A stretch of 64,000 nt of DNA from Spartinivicinus poritis (GTDB lineage Bacteria; Pseudomonadota; Gammaproteobacteria; Pseudomonadales; Zooshikellaceae). The position numbers and the translations under genes were made by a program. The notes below the pieces were generated by a model. That model did no database searches. It was given only the letters and a program-made list of their open reading frames with translations, and had not been told where the DNA came from. Positions 1 through 8,622 of this stretch are shown one piece after another. Where the stretch lies: contig NZ_JAPMOU010000002.1 of the NCBI RefSeq assembly GCF_028858535.1, forward strand, positions 124,001-188,000, given 5' to 3'. Each line of letters starts with the position of its first letter. Position 1 is the first letter of the stretch.

Positions 1-85
1 CCAAGTCGCGAGCCATACTGGTTTGTCCCAAGTGTAAGCTGGCAAGCAGTGATAATAAAATGAGCTGAACAGGCATCTTATTCAT
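1..85 (-). CDS. Start of an exported protein, cut by the left window edge
   Basis: Reading the minus strand from an ATG at 85-83, 28 codons stay open to the window edge. They encode a typical Sec signal peptide: MNK, a hydrophobic run VQLILLSLLASLHLG, then a small-residue region ending SMA before RDL, so cleavage after SMA is plausible. An AGG lies about 12 bases upstream. The mature protein is outside the window, so no function can be assigned. The call rests only on the signal-peptide shape and an open frame. Confidence 0.5.
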   Translation of the reverse strand, partial: MNKMPVQLILLSLLASLHLGQTSMARDL

Positions 86-580
86 AAACTAGTAACCTAC
101 GATAAAATAATGGATAGTGAACTAGGTGAAGAATAGACTCTGGTCAACTAATGTTATAGCCAAAGCAAAGGGTGAAAAATGATCAAATTTGATGTTGTAT
201 TTTTATGACATTTTATCATGCTAACCATGACAAATGCTAAAAGACAAACCTTCAACTCACAACAACTAATGTACTTGGCTTCTGCATAATCAGAAATTAC
301 GCCTGTACTTCCTGGTCTACATTAAAACTCTAAAATAGCTTGCATTGATATAATTTTTAGCAGCTGGTTTGTTAATTGATATTTAATTTAGATTATTCAT
401 TACTGTGTAAAGTAGCAACTCGAAATTAGTAAGCTTGGTCTTTAACAATAAAACACCGAAGTTTCACTAGCTGTGTATTAATTTTGCTTCATAGTATTTA
501 TTAGTCTCGTATAATTGGGTTACATTAAATATAAAGTACCTTTATAAATAATGAATTAAATAATACATGGCAGGTAACAC
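86..580. other. AT-rich intergenic region
   Basis: No convincing ORF or RNA gene is visible. The stretch is very AT-rich and lies between the divergent exported-protein start and the holin gene, so it should carry both promoters. I could not single out a clear -35/-10 pair. Confidence 0.5.
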
Positions 581-1042
581 ATGAGTTGGTTTAGCCAGTT
601 TTTTACAAATAATATCACGAGCATTCTCTCTTCTATTACCAACACCGTTGATCAGTTTCACTTAAGTAAGGAGGAAAAACACCAGTTTCAATTAGCAATG
701 GAAAAAATAATCCAGGATAAGTTTTCTGAAACTGAAAAAACGATTCGACAAGAGTTGTCTTCCAGAGAAAAAATATTAGTCGCCGAGCTAAACCAGGGAG
801 ATACCTATACCAAACGGGCTCGGCCTACAGTTGTTTATTTTGGATTGTTGATGATTGGGTGTAATTATTTGATTGTTCCATTAGCAACTCAGCTACTGGG
901 CATACAAATGCAAACAATAACATTACCAACAGAGTTTTGGGTGGCGTGGGGAGGTGTCGTAAGTACTTGGAGTGTAGGCAGGAGCTTTGAAAAAGGTAGG
1001 GTCAGTAACAAGTTTTCGCAAGCAGCTGCGGGTAAACAATAA
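581..1042 (+). CDS. 3TM-type phage/GTA holin family protein (orphan)
   Basis: This 153-residue protein has the layout of the 'holin of 3TMs, for gene-transfer release' family. An amphipathic N-terminus is followed by a charged helix with SKEEKHQFQLAMEK around residues 30-43. Then comes the AELNQGD..KRARP signature around residues 67-82, where the family usually has AEMQGGSWLQRNWRP. Two hydrophobic segments follow (about 85-105 and 118-135). In phages such proteins make inner-membrane lesions that let endolysin reach the wall. No endolysin, spanin or structural phage gene is adjacent, so this is an orphan, either a relic or domesticated. A strong terminator follows directly. Family assignment is fairly sure; activity is not. 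Confidence 0.72.
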   Translation: MSWFSQFFTNNITSILSSITNTVDQFHLSKEEKHQFQLAMEKIIQDKFSETEKTIRQELSSREKILVAELNQGDTYTKRARPTVVYFGLLMIGCNYLIVPLATQLLGIQMQTITLPTEFWVAWGGVVSTWSVGRSFEKGRVSNKFSQAAAGKQ

Positions 1043-1090
1043 TCGCTTTTGGATTTATAGTGAGCTCTTTACTAATCAGCGTAGTAATGA

Positions 1091-1124
1091 AAAACCCCTG
1101 CAGTTGAGAAATTGCAGGGGTTTT
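1091..1124. terminator. Bidirectional intrinsic terminator
   Basis: A 12-bp perfect stem (1091-1102 with 1113-1124) encloses a 10-nt loop. The arms begin and end with A4 and T4, so both transcripts end in a U-rich tail (TTTTCTTT on plus, TTTTTCATT on minus). It sits between the convergent holin and metalloprotease genes and probably serves both. Confidence 0.85.
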
Positions 1125-1161
1125 CTTTAGGCTTTATAGTAGATAGGTTTTACCTGCTAAG

Positions 1162-3096
1162 CTATTTCTTTTTATCTAGTTTGATATTATCCAGATAAAA
1201 ATCATTGCCAGGTTCTGGACCAAAGATATAAAGTTGAGCAAACTTTACGTTGCCTTTGGCTTGGTAGTTAAACTCACCACTAATTGACATCCATTGTTTA
1301 TTGGCAGGCACTGTTTCTGTTTTTATCCGTTTCCAGTGATAACCCTCGTCATCCACATAAAACAGTTGCATATCAATATATTGTGGTTTGCTAACTTTAT
1401 CGGCTAAGCGGGCATCAAAGCTAAACTGATAATTTTTACCGCTTTCCACCAGCCCTTTTACATCTAATGCTGGGCCAGAGTACCAATGATCACGCCCCAT
1501 GGCCATTAGACTATATTTGCCGTCTTTCGCCATTTTATTGGTGCGTTCGACTTTATCAATACCAAAGAATGGTATCCAGCCGTGGTTGTCTCCTTCGAAG
1601 CTATGATCAATTAATGGACCAAGATCTGGTTTTTCGCCAGCTTTTCGTAAGATCACTTCATCTGCATAGAAAGCAGCATTCTTTTCTGGACCAAAGATTA
1701 ATAACTGCACTTTGCGAATTTTACCAAAATGGTCAATTTTAAATTGGCCTGTTACCGTTGACATTTCATTATTAGTAATCGAGCTATGGGCTACATACTG
1801 ATAATGAACGCCTAAGTCATCGGTAATTTGTAGGGCAATACGCGCGTTATCCCGCTTTTGCTCTTTAGTCGCCAGTTGCATTTTAGCGCTGACTTCAAGC
1901 TCAGTGTTTTTGAGGTCAGATATATTAATCACTTTATTCGTGATATCTTGCGCCACCCCATCATAATAGGCCATTCGATTAGTGACTTTTAAAATATTAT
2001 CTCGACCACACTTGGTTGTTTTTGACTCTGTGTTAATAGTTACCACATTATTATAAAAGCTATTCCAACCACTTAAACTATTAAAATCACCGGACTGAAT
2101 CATGTTCTTCGACATGTGTGGTTTTTTACAGACATCACCCGGATCAGGGTTTGGATTCGGATTTGGCTTGTCTGGCCAGTCTGGACCATCATCATCACCT
2201 GGGTCTGGATTGGGGTTTGGATTCGGCTTATCGGGCCAATCTGGGCCATCATCACCGGGATCTGGGTTCGGATTCGGGTTGGGATTCGGCTTATCGGGCC
2301 AATCCGGACCATCATCACCTGGGTCTGGATTCGGTTTTGGATTAGGATTGGGGTTAGGTTTTGGGTTATCTGGCTGCTTTGAAGGCATAAAGGCTTCTAA
2401 TTGGGAAGCCACTGCATTGATATTTCTAACACTATCAGTGTAATTAGCTTTTCCACAGGGGCGGTTTTTACACTGGTTTACATTCGGGTTTGAAAAATAC
2501 TGCACATTGCGTGCACCATAAGCAGAACCATAAGCCATTACGGTTGCAAATAAACCGCGCTCACCATGGCCTCGTGCCCAAGACCAAATCCCCCCTTTAC
2601 TATTCTGGGCAGCCGAGTGCCCCAGGGCCATGTTGTGGCCTAATTCATGTGCAAATGCCACGTTTCCACAATTGGTGGCAACCACGCTGTACGCTTGGCT
2701 GCTTTGGACACGGCCTTGGGGTACCCAAGCAACACCACAGGTGCCACCAGAGCGCGGCGCAAAATAGCTGACAAAATCAGCCCCATATTGTTGTCTGAGT
2801 CTGGCAATGCTTCTATCATTGGTCACTCGATCTAATGCGGTACCATTGGTATTGCCATGAAAGGTATTGATTGGCACAACCCCTACCAGCCTTAACTGCA
2901 CTTTGGCCAGGCTATTTTTATAAGCCTGGTTAGCCCAGTTAACATAAGAGGCAGCCAGCGCTTTGACATCTTGGCTACCACTTTTGCCTTGGGGATAAAC
3001 CACTAATACATCTAACATTGAGTTGGCAAGTGCTGAGGTGCTGTAAGCGGCAATTGCCAAGCTTAAACTGGAAATCTTAAAAAAATGACTGCGCAT
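1162..3096 (-). CDS. Secreted metzincin-like zinc metalloprotease with Pro/Asp repeat linker and C-terminal beta-sandwich modules
   Basis: A 644-residue exported protease. A signal peptide ends near STSALA (residues 20-24). The catalytic domain carries the zinc motif HELGHNMALGH at 150-160 (ligands H150, H154, H160) and a methionine turn VMAYG at 186-190, as in reprolysin/metzincin peptidases. Residues 244-321 are a low-complexity linker in which PNPNPNPDPG and DDGPDWPDKP alternate, about three copies of a roughly 20-residue unit. The remainder (about 325-644) has two related segments, each with a GW-containing start (SGWNSF, HGWIPF) and an ending like LLIFGPEKNAAFYADEV or LYIFGPEPGNDFYLDNI. 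This pattern resembles CBM4/9-type carbohydrate-binding beta-sandwiches. It probably degrades an extracellular polymer-associated protein; the substrate is unknown. Confidence 0.85.
   Translation of the reverse strand: MRSHFFKISSLSLAIAAYSTSALANSMLDVLVVYPQGKSGSQDVKALAASYVNWANQAYKNSLAKVQLRLVGVVPINTFHGNTNGTALDRVTNDRSIARLRQQYGADFVSYFAPRSGGTCGVAWVPQGRVQSSQAYSVVATNCGNVAFAHELGHNMALGHSAAQNSKGGIWSWARGHGERGLFATVMAYGSAYGARNVQYFSNPNVNQCKNRPCGKANYTDSVRNINAVASQLEAFMPSKQPDNPKPNPNPNPKPNPDPGDDGPDWPDKPNPNPNPNPDPGDDGPDWPDKPNPNPNPDPGDDDGPDWPDKPNPNPNPDPGDVCKKPHMSKNMIQSGDFNSLSGWNSFYNNVVTINTESKTTKCGRDNILKVTNRMAYYDGVAQDITNKVINISDLKNTELEVSAKMQLATKEQKRDNARIALQITDDLGVHYQYVAHSSITNNEMSTVTGQFKIDHFGKIRKVQLLIFGPEKNAAFYADEVILRKAGEKPDLGPLIDHSFEGDNHGWIPFFGIDKVERTNKMAKDGKYSLMAMGRDHWYSGPALDVKGLVESGKNYQFSFDARLADKVSKPQYIDMQLFYVDDEGYHWKRIKTETVPANKQWMSISGEFNYQAKGNVKFAQLYIFGPEPGNDFYLDNIKLDKKK
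2137..2365. repeat. In-frame tandem repeat encoding the Pro-Asn-Pro-Asp linker
   Basis: Imperfect tandem DNA repeat of about 57-63 bp, three main copies plus degenerate PNPNP stretches, lying inside the metalloprotease gene. On the plus strand the repeated core reads TCTGGCCAGTC / TCGGGCCAATC with GGATTCGGRTT runs. It preserves the reading frame and creates several spurious long ORFs on the opposite strand. Confidence 0.8.
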
Positions 3097-3770
3097 AGAA
3101 TCAGCTCTTGATTGCTTCAGGTATAGTTCAACATTTGTTGTTTTGTTAAATAGTGGGCTTCGTGAAAAATATTATTGGGCGAGTCTTCTACTAAAAATTG
3201 AAGATGCTTCACTTACTAATAATTTTAAAAATGACTGATAAAACAAGTGTGTCTATTCACTCAGTCAGCGATAAAGCCCAGATAAAAACAAGTGCTGCAA
3301 TAAAGTTAATGTCTCTGACGATAAAATAAAGCGATATATTGCACATTCATTCGTTCAAAAAATGTTTTTTCTTATAGATGAAGTTTTTTTCACGAGCCAC
3401 TAGTTAAATAAGTAAGGAAGAGACGTGATTATTTATAATAAATTATTGATCGCAGTGAAATTAATATTTGTTGAAGGTTTGTACCAGTTGAGATGAAAAA
3501 TACACTATTATTGAGGAATAATATTAAAATACTCTCTCTTGGTTGAATACTATTTAAATTGGAAAGATTGATAAAAAATCTAGGCATTATTAGTGAATGG
3601 CATAAAGCTGCTAATCCTGCTAGCAGCTTTAAATACGTAGTGTTGGTGCCTAAACTGTCTTTGATAAACAGCCCTTTAAAAGGGGGAATCAGTAGTTATT
3701 GAGGGTCTGTAAGCAAATAATCCATAATCAATTTTATATTTATTTAATCCTAATTATTTTATTATGCTAA
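3097..3770. other. Intergenic region with a 10-bp hairpin
   Basis: About 670 bp with no credible ORF, strongly AT-rich at the end next to the metalloprotease start, where its promoter must lie. The only clear structure is an inverted repeat with arms 3604-3613 and 3621-3630 (AAAGCTGCTA / TAGCAGCTTT, 7-nt loop). It could terminate the minus-strand DUF2589 genes although it lies about 140 bp beyond their last stop. Confidence 0.45.
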
Positions 3771-4340
3771 CTAGTCTTCCGTAGCGGGCTCTGTTTGCTT
3801 CTCGTCCTGCTTAGGTGGCTCAGGGGTAGCTGATACAGGCCCAATTAGATTGGTATACTCTTCAATTACCCGCATAATGCCTTCAGGTGGTTCGATCGCT
3901 TGAAACTCCATATCAATTTCAATTTCATCAGCATAACGCCCATCGCCTTTGCCTCGTTTGTTGGACTGAAAAGAGACGGTGAATCCACCTCTTCGCATTT
4001 GCTCCGCATTATCGGCAGACGTGGCTTTTTTCAGCTCAATTTCTTCCATTTTAACTGACATTGCGACTTTCATTCGGTCCATCACAATGCCTTTGGGAGC
4101 TACCATTGAAATTAACGGCACATACATTGAGTGGTTATCCCCTAGTTTTATTTCAACCATTTTAGCTTTCAGGGGAGAGTCAGGATCTTTAGGGTCTTCT
4201 CGGTCAAAAAACTGTTCAAATAATCTGACATACTGCTGCGCCACCATACTGGTTGTGGTCATGGCTGCATGGTGCATGCCGCGAGTTATATTCGTTAAAG
4301 TAACACTATTAATGGGTTCTTTATTTTTTTTGAATACCAT
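3771..4340 (-). CDS. DUF2589 family protein (second of a tandem pair)
   Basis: A 189-residue protein without signal peptide or membrane segment. It matches what I know of DUF2589: an N-terminal helix with TTTSMVAQQYVRLFEQFF (about 29-46), a beta-rich middle, and the near C-terminal motif EPPEGIMRVIEEYT. The neighbouring gene at 4471-5118 has the equivalent NPPEALMRVIDYLT, so the two are paralogues. Both end in acidic, proline-rich tails. A strong ribosome site (GAGGGGGAA) precedes the ATG. The family's function is unknown to me; the pairing and the common membrane-TPR neighbour suggest a joint complex (inference). Confidence 0.75.
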   Translation of the reverse strand: MVFKKNKEPINSVTLTNITRGMHHAAMTTTSMVAQQYVRLFEQFFDREDPKDPDSPLKAKMVEIKLGDNHSMYVPLISMVAPKGIVMDRMKVAMSVKMEEIELKKATSADNAEQMRRGGFTVSFQSNKRGKGDGRYADEIEIDMEFQAIEPPEGIMRVIEEYTNLIGPVSATPEPPKQDEKQTEPATED

Positions 4341-4418
4341 TTTTATTCCCCCTCAATGACAGCCACAAGTAAGTAAGACATAAGACGCTTTTGTGACGGT
4401 TATCACCCATAAATAAGC

Positions 4419-4450
4419 GCCCCTACCCGCTTTACTCAGAGGATAGGGGC
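4419..4450 (-). terminator. Possible hairpin between the two DUF2589 genes
   Basis: Arms GCCCCTA (4419-4425) and TAGGGGC (4444-4450) enclose an 18-nt loop. Read on the minus strand the stem is followed by GCTTATTTAT, a weak U-rich tail. It may attenuate rather than stop transcription into the second gene. Confidence 0.4.
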
Positions 4451-4470
4451 AAATAATCACTGCTTAAGTA

Positions 4471-5118
4471 TTAAGAGCCAGTTTTCTTTTCATCTGCCTG
4501 AGGTGCAGGCAATACATCATCTTTAGGTAATGCATCAGTGTTTTCTGGCTTAGCATTTGGTAATACAACCGGTTTGGTGGCTGCATCAGTAAGATAGTCA
4601 ATCACCCGCATTAGCGCTTCTGGAGGATTTTGACGTTTAACAGTGGTAGAAATACTGTACTTAGCCCGAGTGTCTGTTTTGCGAGTTTGTTCTGACTTAT
4701 GAGAAACACGACCATTGATAGTGACGCTGAAAGGTCCCCAACCTACTTTGGCTTCCAATGATGCTTCGGCTTCAGTAGATGAGTGGGTTTCTTCAGACTG
4801 GCTGACTTCTAGTTCGAAATCAATTTTACCTTCATCAACAGTAATATTAGGATGGCTAATCGCTGCTAATAAAGGTATCCGCATGGTTTTGGTTAAGGTA
4901 CCTTGATATCTACCTTCAGAGTTTACCAAGGTCTCATCGTATTCAAACTCAACCGCAATAGCTTTACCATCTTTAATACAGACGGTTAACAAGAAGTCTG
5001 CATAAGCTTTACTTGCTTGTACTTGGGCTTTGATCATTGCATTTAAAGGAGCAGAGATCATGCGATCCAAGGGTAAGGCATTAATGACTGAGCCTATCAG
5101 TCCAGTGTCGATTGCCAT
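4471..5118 (-). CDS. DUF2589 family protein (first of a tandem pair)
   Basis: A 215-residue soluble protein. The N-terminal helix (LDRMISAPLNAMIKAQVQAS, about 17-36) is followed by a beta-rich core: VEFEYDETLV, MRIPLLAAISHPNI, then a segment rich in S/E/T and GPFSVTINGRVSHKSE. The motif NPPEALMRVIDYLT (about 172-185) is shared with the 3771-4340 protein, and the tail is acidic and proline-rich. AAGGAAG lies about 9 nt upstream of the ATG. The alternating MRIP/SVTINGRVS pattern suggests a beta-sandwich that could oligomerise, but this is inference. It is probably cotranscribed with the TPR gene upstream and the paralogue downstream. Confidence 0.75.
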   Translation of the reverse strand: MAIDTGLIGSVINALPLDRMISAPLNAMIKAQVQASKAYADFLLTVCIKDGKAIAVEFEYDETLVNSEGRYQGTLTKTMRIPLLAAISHPNITVDEGKIDFELEVSQSEETHSSTEAEASLEAKVGWGPFSVTINGRVSHKSEQTRKTDTRAKYSISTTVKRQNPPEALMRVIDYLTDAATKPVVLPNAKPENTDALPKDDVLPAPQADEKKTGS

Positions 5119-5199
5119 AGTTTTTCTTCCTTGAGTGTTTTCTTATAGAGTAGGGTCTGGTGCAGGGTAAGATGACTGCACCTTATGAATACAGTCAGT

Positions 5200-5235
5200 T
5201 TTTAGAAAAACAATAATAGCCTGATAACCAGGCTA
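5200..5235 (-). terminator. Probable terminator of the TPR gene
   Basis: Read on the minus strand, a 7-bp stem (TAGCCTG / CAGGCTA, plus positions 5229-5235 and 5217-5223) with a 5-nt loop is followed by TTATTGTTTTT. It lies 50 bp beyond the TPR stop. Confidence 0.5.
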
Positions 5236-5287
5236 ATAACGGACTGTGCCAAAAAACATAGTTAAGGAGTAGCCAATCAGCAAGTAT

Positions 5288-5731
5288 TTATTTCACCAGT
5301 CCAGGCCGGCTATTGGATATTTTGGTCATTAAATCTTCAACATAAGGATTAACGGTTTCACGCCAGCTGGGGTTTAACTGGAGAATGGTTTGGAAGGTAC
5401 GTTTCGCATCATGCCAGCGCCCTTTGTGATAAAACGCTAAAGCCAAATACCAATGACACCATGTATCGTTAGGGTAGTTTTCTACTCGCTGCTCACTGAT
5501 TTTTTGTAGTTGATCCAGCTTATTTTGTTCTAGAAACTCGTCAGCTTGTTCTCTAAACAGTTTACGCTTTTGGACTGCGTCAATATGAACTAGCCAGCGC
5601 TTAGCTTTGATGACCAACATTGCTAGCACAGTCGCACTAGCCAACCATAAGAAAATAAGAGTCACTAATAGCCATTTGATTGTCCCCCACTCACCAGTGA
5701 GCTGACTCATCAATAAAGTGCTAGATTCCAT
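5288..5731 (-). CDS. Membrane-anchored TPR protein
   Basis: A 147-residue protein with one clear transmembrane helix near the N-terminus (about 20-42, LLVTLIFLWLASATVLAMLVI) followed by a basic stop and a soluble helical domain. Residues about 75-125 form tetratricopeptide-like helices (WCHWYLALAFYHKGRWHDAKRTFQTILQLNPSW) with the canonical Gly/Ala/Pro spacing of a TPR unit. TPR repeats bind partner proteins. Here the partners may be the two DUF2589 proteins encoded just downstream on the same strand (inference from position). The predicted topology is N-out, C-in or the reverse; not resolved. Confidence 0.7.
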   Translation of the reverse strand: MESSTLLMSQLTGEWGTIKWLLVTLIFLWLASATVLAMLVIKAKRWLVHIDAVQKRKLFREQADEFLEQNKLDQLQKISEQRVENYPNDTWCHWYLALAFYHKGRWHDAKRTFQTILQLNPSWRETVNPYVEDLMTKISNSRPGLVK

Positions 5732-6152
5732 TACATTCTCCTTTATATTGATCGAGGCTGTTTTATAAGTGGAGTGTGATTGGAATTATCAAAGCAATTA
5801 GCAAGCCAGTACCCAACAAGTGATGTTTATTATATGAGGTAATAAATAAGTGAACACATCTATAAAGAAGGGCGATAAAAAGCATATATGAGTGGGCTGT
5901 TGTAACTACAAGCGCTAAACAACAGTAGACTTATTGCTATGCTGGGTTATATTTCAAACACTGTAATCATTCTGTAAAAGAGCAACTGTTGTGCTTTTTT
6001 ACAACGAACTCAGGTACCTGTAAAAGCTTGATGGTGCTTGATTTCACTAGACTACATGGAAATTTCATGTGGTTTGATGAAATACTCGGGCTAGCCCGTT
6101 ACAATGCCGCGGTCTTTTTGGAAACGTTGATAGCCCCCTAGTATTAGATGTT
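5732..6152. other. Divergent promoter region of the TPR gene and pabB
   Basis: About 420 bp without an ORF. It contains a perfect 12-bp palindrome CGGGCTAGCCCG (6087-6098) some 55 bp upstream of the pabB start, placed where an operator would be. No protein is known to me that binds it. Confidence 0.45.
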
Positions 6153-7517
6153 ATGAAGCAAGCTACCGTCACAGCAGTTAGTTACTCGCCCAATAGCCTG
6201 GATTATTTTCTTGCATTGCGCCATATGCCCTTCCCTGCCTGGCTGGATAGTACTAATGGAAAGCACGTTGATGGTCGCTTTGATATTATTACCGCCAACC
6301 CACGCTATTTTTTACACTATCAGAAAGGGAGCTGTACCCTACAAAACCTGCTTTCAGGAGAATCCAAGCTACTTCAAGAAAATCCCTTTGTTTTACAGCA
6401 ACAATTATTTGAGCAGTTTGAACCGATTGCCTGTCATTGGCCTTTTGTAGGTGGTTGGCTGGGCTATTGGGGTTACGATTTAAAAGCCGTTACCGAACCC
6501 CAGCGCTTCAATCATCAGGATGATGAATGGCCTTGCTTAATGGCTGGGCTTTATTTATGGGCGGTTGTGGTTGATCATCAGCAACAGCAGGCGGTTTTAG
6601 TGGCTCACCCGTCTCTTTCCCGTGAGGAATATCAACAATTACAAGAATGCCTAACCAAATTGGCACCCGCGCAACCTCCTCAATCATTTAAGCTGACTAA
6701 ACCGTTTCAGCCAGTGCTTTCCCAAGCCCAATATCAAGCAGCTTTTAAGCAAATACAGCACTATATCCAAGCGGGTGATTGTTATCAGGTTAATTTTACC
6801 CAACGGTTTGACAGCCAGTTTTGCGGAGATTTGCTAACGGCCTATAGCCATTTGCGTAAGACCAGCCCTGCTCCTTTTTCGGCCTATCTTGGATTTGGAG
6901 AGATCACTGTATTAAGTCATTCGCCAGAGCGCTTTATTAAAGCTGATCAATATTTCGTCGAAACTAAGCCTATTAAGGGTACTCGAGCACGCAGTACTGA
7001 CCCTGAAATAGACCGTTTACAAGCAGAAGCCCTGTTAAATAGTGAAAAAGACCGGGCAGAAAACTTAATGATTGTGGATTTATTACGAAATGACTTGAGC
7101 AAGCACTGTAGCCAGGTAAAAGTACCACACCTGTTTGAGCTGGAAAGTTTTGCTAATGTCCATCATCTGGTGACGACGGTGACAGGCCAGTTACACAGCA
7201 GTGCTAACTATTTTGATTTATTAACGGGGGCATTTCCTGGGGGCTCAATTACTGGTGCACCTAAAATTCGAGCGATGGAAATTATTCAGCAACTGGAGCC
7301 TGTCTCTCGCAGTGTTTATTGTGGTGCTATTGGCTACATCAGTTTTAATCAACAAATGGATACTAATATTGCGATTCGTACCCTGGTTGCTAAAGGTCAA
7401 GGGCTTTATTGCTGGGGCGGCGGCGGTATTGTCGCTGATTCTAAGTGTGAGGATGAGTATCAAGAAGCATGGGCAAAAGTTAGCAACTTAATGAATGCCC
7501 TCAATCAACTAAAATAA
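6153..7517 (+). CDS. pabB: Aminodeoxychorismate synthase component I
   Basis: A 454-residue chorismate-binding enzyme that, with the PabA amidotransferase, converts chorismate and glutamine to 4-amino-4-deoxychorismate for folate synthesis. Motifs in order: SPERFIKAD near 256-264, ETKPIKGTRAR with the PabB-type lysine at K275 (anthranilate synthases have alanine in this PIKGT position), DLLRNDLS, PGGSITGAPK, and a C-terminal GGGGIVADS. Length and the PIKGT lysine decide PabB over TrpE. No clear ribosome site is seen. It is transcribed alone, and pabA is not in the window. Confidence 0.95.
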   Translation: MKQATVTAVSYSPNSLDYFLALRHMPFPAWLDSTNGKHVDGRFDIITANPRYFLHYQKGSCTLQNLLSGESKLLQENPFVLQQQLFEQFEPIACHWPFVGGWLGYWGYDLKAVTEPQRFNHQDDEWPCLMAGLYLWAVVVDHQQQQAVLVAHPSLSREEYQQLQECLTKLAPAQPPQSFKLTKPFQPVLSQAQYQAAFKQIQHYIQAGDCYQVNFTQRFDSQFCGDLLTAYSHLRKTSPAPFSAYLGFGEITVLSHSPERFIKADQYFVETKPIKGTRARSTDPEIDRLQAEALLNSEKDRAENLMIVDLLRNDLSKHCSQVKVPHLFELESFANVHHLVTTVTGQLHSSANYFDLLTGAFPGGSITGAPKIRAMEIIQQLEPVSRSVYCGAIGYISFNQQMDTNIAIRTLVAKGQGLYCWGGGGIVADSKCEDEYQEAWAKVSNLMNALNQLK

Positions 7518-7556
7518 GTATCAGCTGCCTTATTTTAGCCGCTGATACGCTTTTAT
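7518..7556 (+). terminator. Possible pabB terminator
   Basis: Immediately after the stop codon, GTATCAGC (7518-7525) pairs with GCTGATAC (7541-7548), extended by two more pairs after one mismatch, and is followed by GCTTTTA. The stem is good but the U-tract short. Confidence 0.5.
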
Positions 7557-7579
7557 CACCTATAGAGTATAGGGGCAAG

Positions 7580-8365
7580 TTACCAAGTAGCAGCGGTCAT
7601 TTTGGCCATAATGGCGTCTAATAAGGGCTGGTAAGCTTGCTCCTGTTTCAACTTATCGATCACCTGATCAAACTCATCTACTAATACTCGGTCATAAAGG
7701 TTGGACTGTTTGGACAGTAGCAAAGTGAATTTCATTTCACCATAGACTTTCGGCAAAATGATCAGCTTTTTTGTCAGCTTTAATCGAGACAGCTCAGCAG
7801 AACCCACAGCTAAAGGCTGAATCATCAAGTCAGCACGCCCTTTGGCAATCAACAATAAACAATTGCTGACCTTGGGTACTGCTTGAAAACTCACATTATG
7901 CTGTTGCCAAAAACGATACCCCCAGCCATTACCAATAATTTCGCAAACCTTAAATGTATTTAATCCATAAACGGTTTTCACTCGGTTTATCTGGTCAATA
8001 AAAACCTTGTTTTGCCGAGTTATTCCCTGCATTTTAAGGGTATAAACAATATTACGAGAACGTAGTGCATATTCCAGCCGTGGCTTGGTGGGAACCGTAA
8101 TAAAAGCATCCATCAACCCTGCTTTGGCTTCAGATTGCACCCGCTTCCAAGGATAACCATAGTTGATCGTTTTAATACCTAGTTGCTCAATAAATAGGTG
8201 ATCCAGTAAGTCAACTAAAATACCTTTGACTATTCCATCTGTTTTATCGGTATATGAATAGGGAGGCCAGTCGCTGTTATAAGCTATTTTGATTTCCTTG
8301 GCTATTAATGGGCAAATGAACATACCCGACATACCAAGGCAAAGTAAGGTGTAACGTTTTAGCAT
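7580..8365 (-). CDS. Periplasmic solute-binding family 3 protein (orphan)
   Basis: A 261-residue exported protein. The signal peptide (about 1-22, LLCLGMSGMFICPLIAK) is followed by the bacterial extracellular solute-binding family 3 start EIKIAYNSDWPPYSY. Further on are the usual hinge features: LVDLLDHLF, a GYPWKRVQSEAKAGLMDA segment and FKVCEIIGNGWGYRF. No permease or ATPase gene lies near. It is one of six such genes in the window, all lone. Roles could be ligand capture for a shared transporter or sensing for a membrane regulator; the sequence does not decide. Confidence 0.8.
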   Translation of the reverse strand: MLKRYTLLCLGMSGMFICPLIAKEIKIAYNSDWPPYSYTDKTDGIVKGILVDLLDHLFIEQLGIKTINYGYPWKRVQSEAKAGLMDAFITVPTKPRLEYALRSRNIVYTLKMQGITRQNKVFIDQINRVKTVYGLNTFKVCEIIGNGWGYRFWQQHNVSFQAVPKVSNCLLLIAKGRADLMIQPLAVGSAELSRLKLTKKLIILPKVYGEMKFTLLLSKQSNLYDRVLVDEFDQVIDKLKQEQAYQPLLDAIMAKMTAATW

Positions 8366-8622
8366 AGACCTTAGTATAGATAACCGCTGAGTATTGGCTC
8401 ATCCTTAATAAGGTGAGTTGTTATACCCTCTCTACATATAATTAGATAAAGATTTTATTTATCCCTTATAGCTATAGCTTGTTATTATAAGTAAGTTTTA
8501 TAACTGATAATTTTAATACCTGGACTTGTTAACACTACATGTCCTAACCGTGATAATAAGTGAAAACAGGCTGTCGCAAATATTATGCAGGCAACCTGAC
8601 AGTGTGAGGATAGGTAACGATT

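Noticed and set aside
2100-2443. Several overlapping long ORFs opposite the metalloprotease linker
   Set aside because: They arise from the tandem repeat coding for Pro/Asp residues; their products are low-complexity Gly/Phe or Ile/Trp repeats with no ribosome sites.
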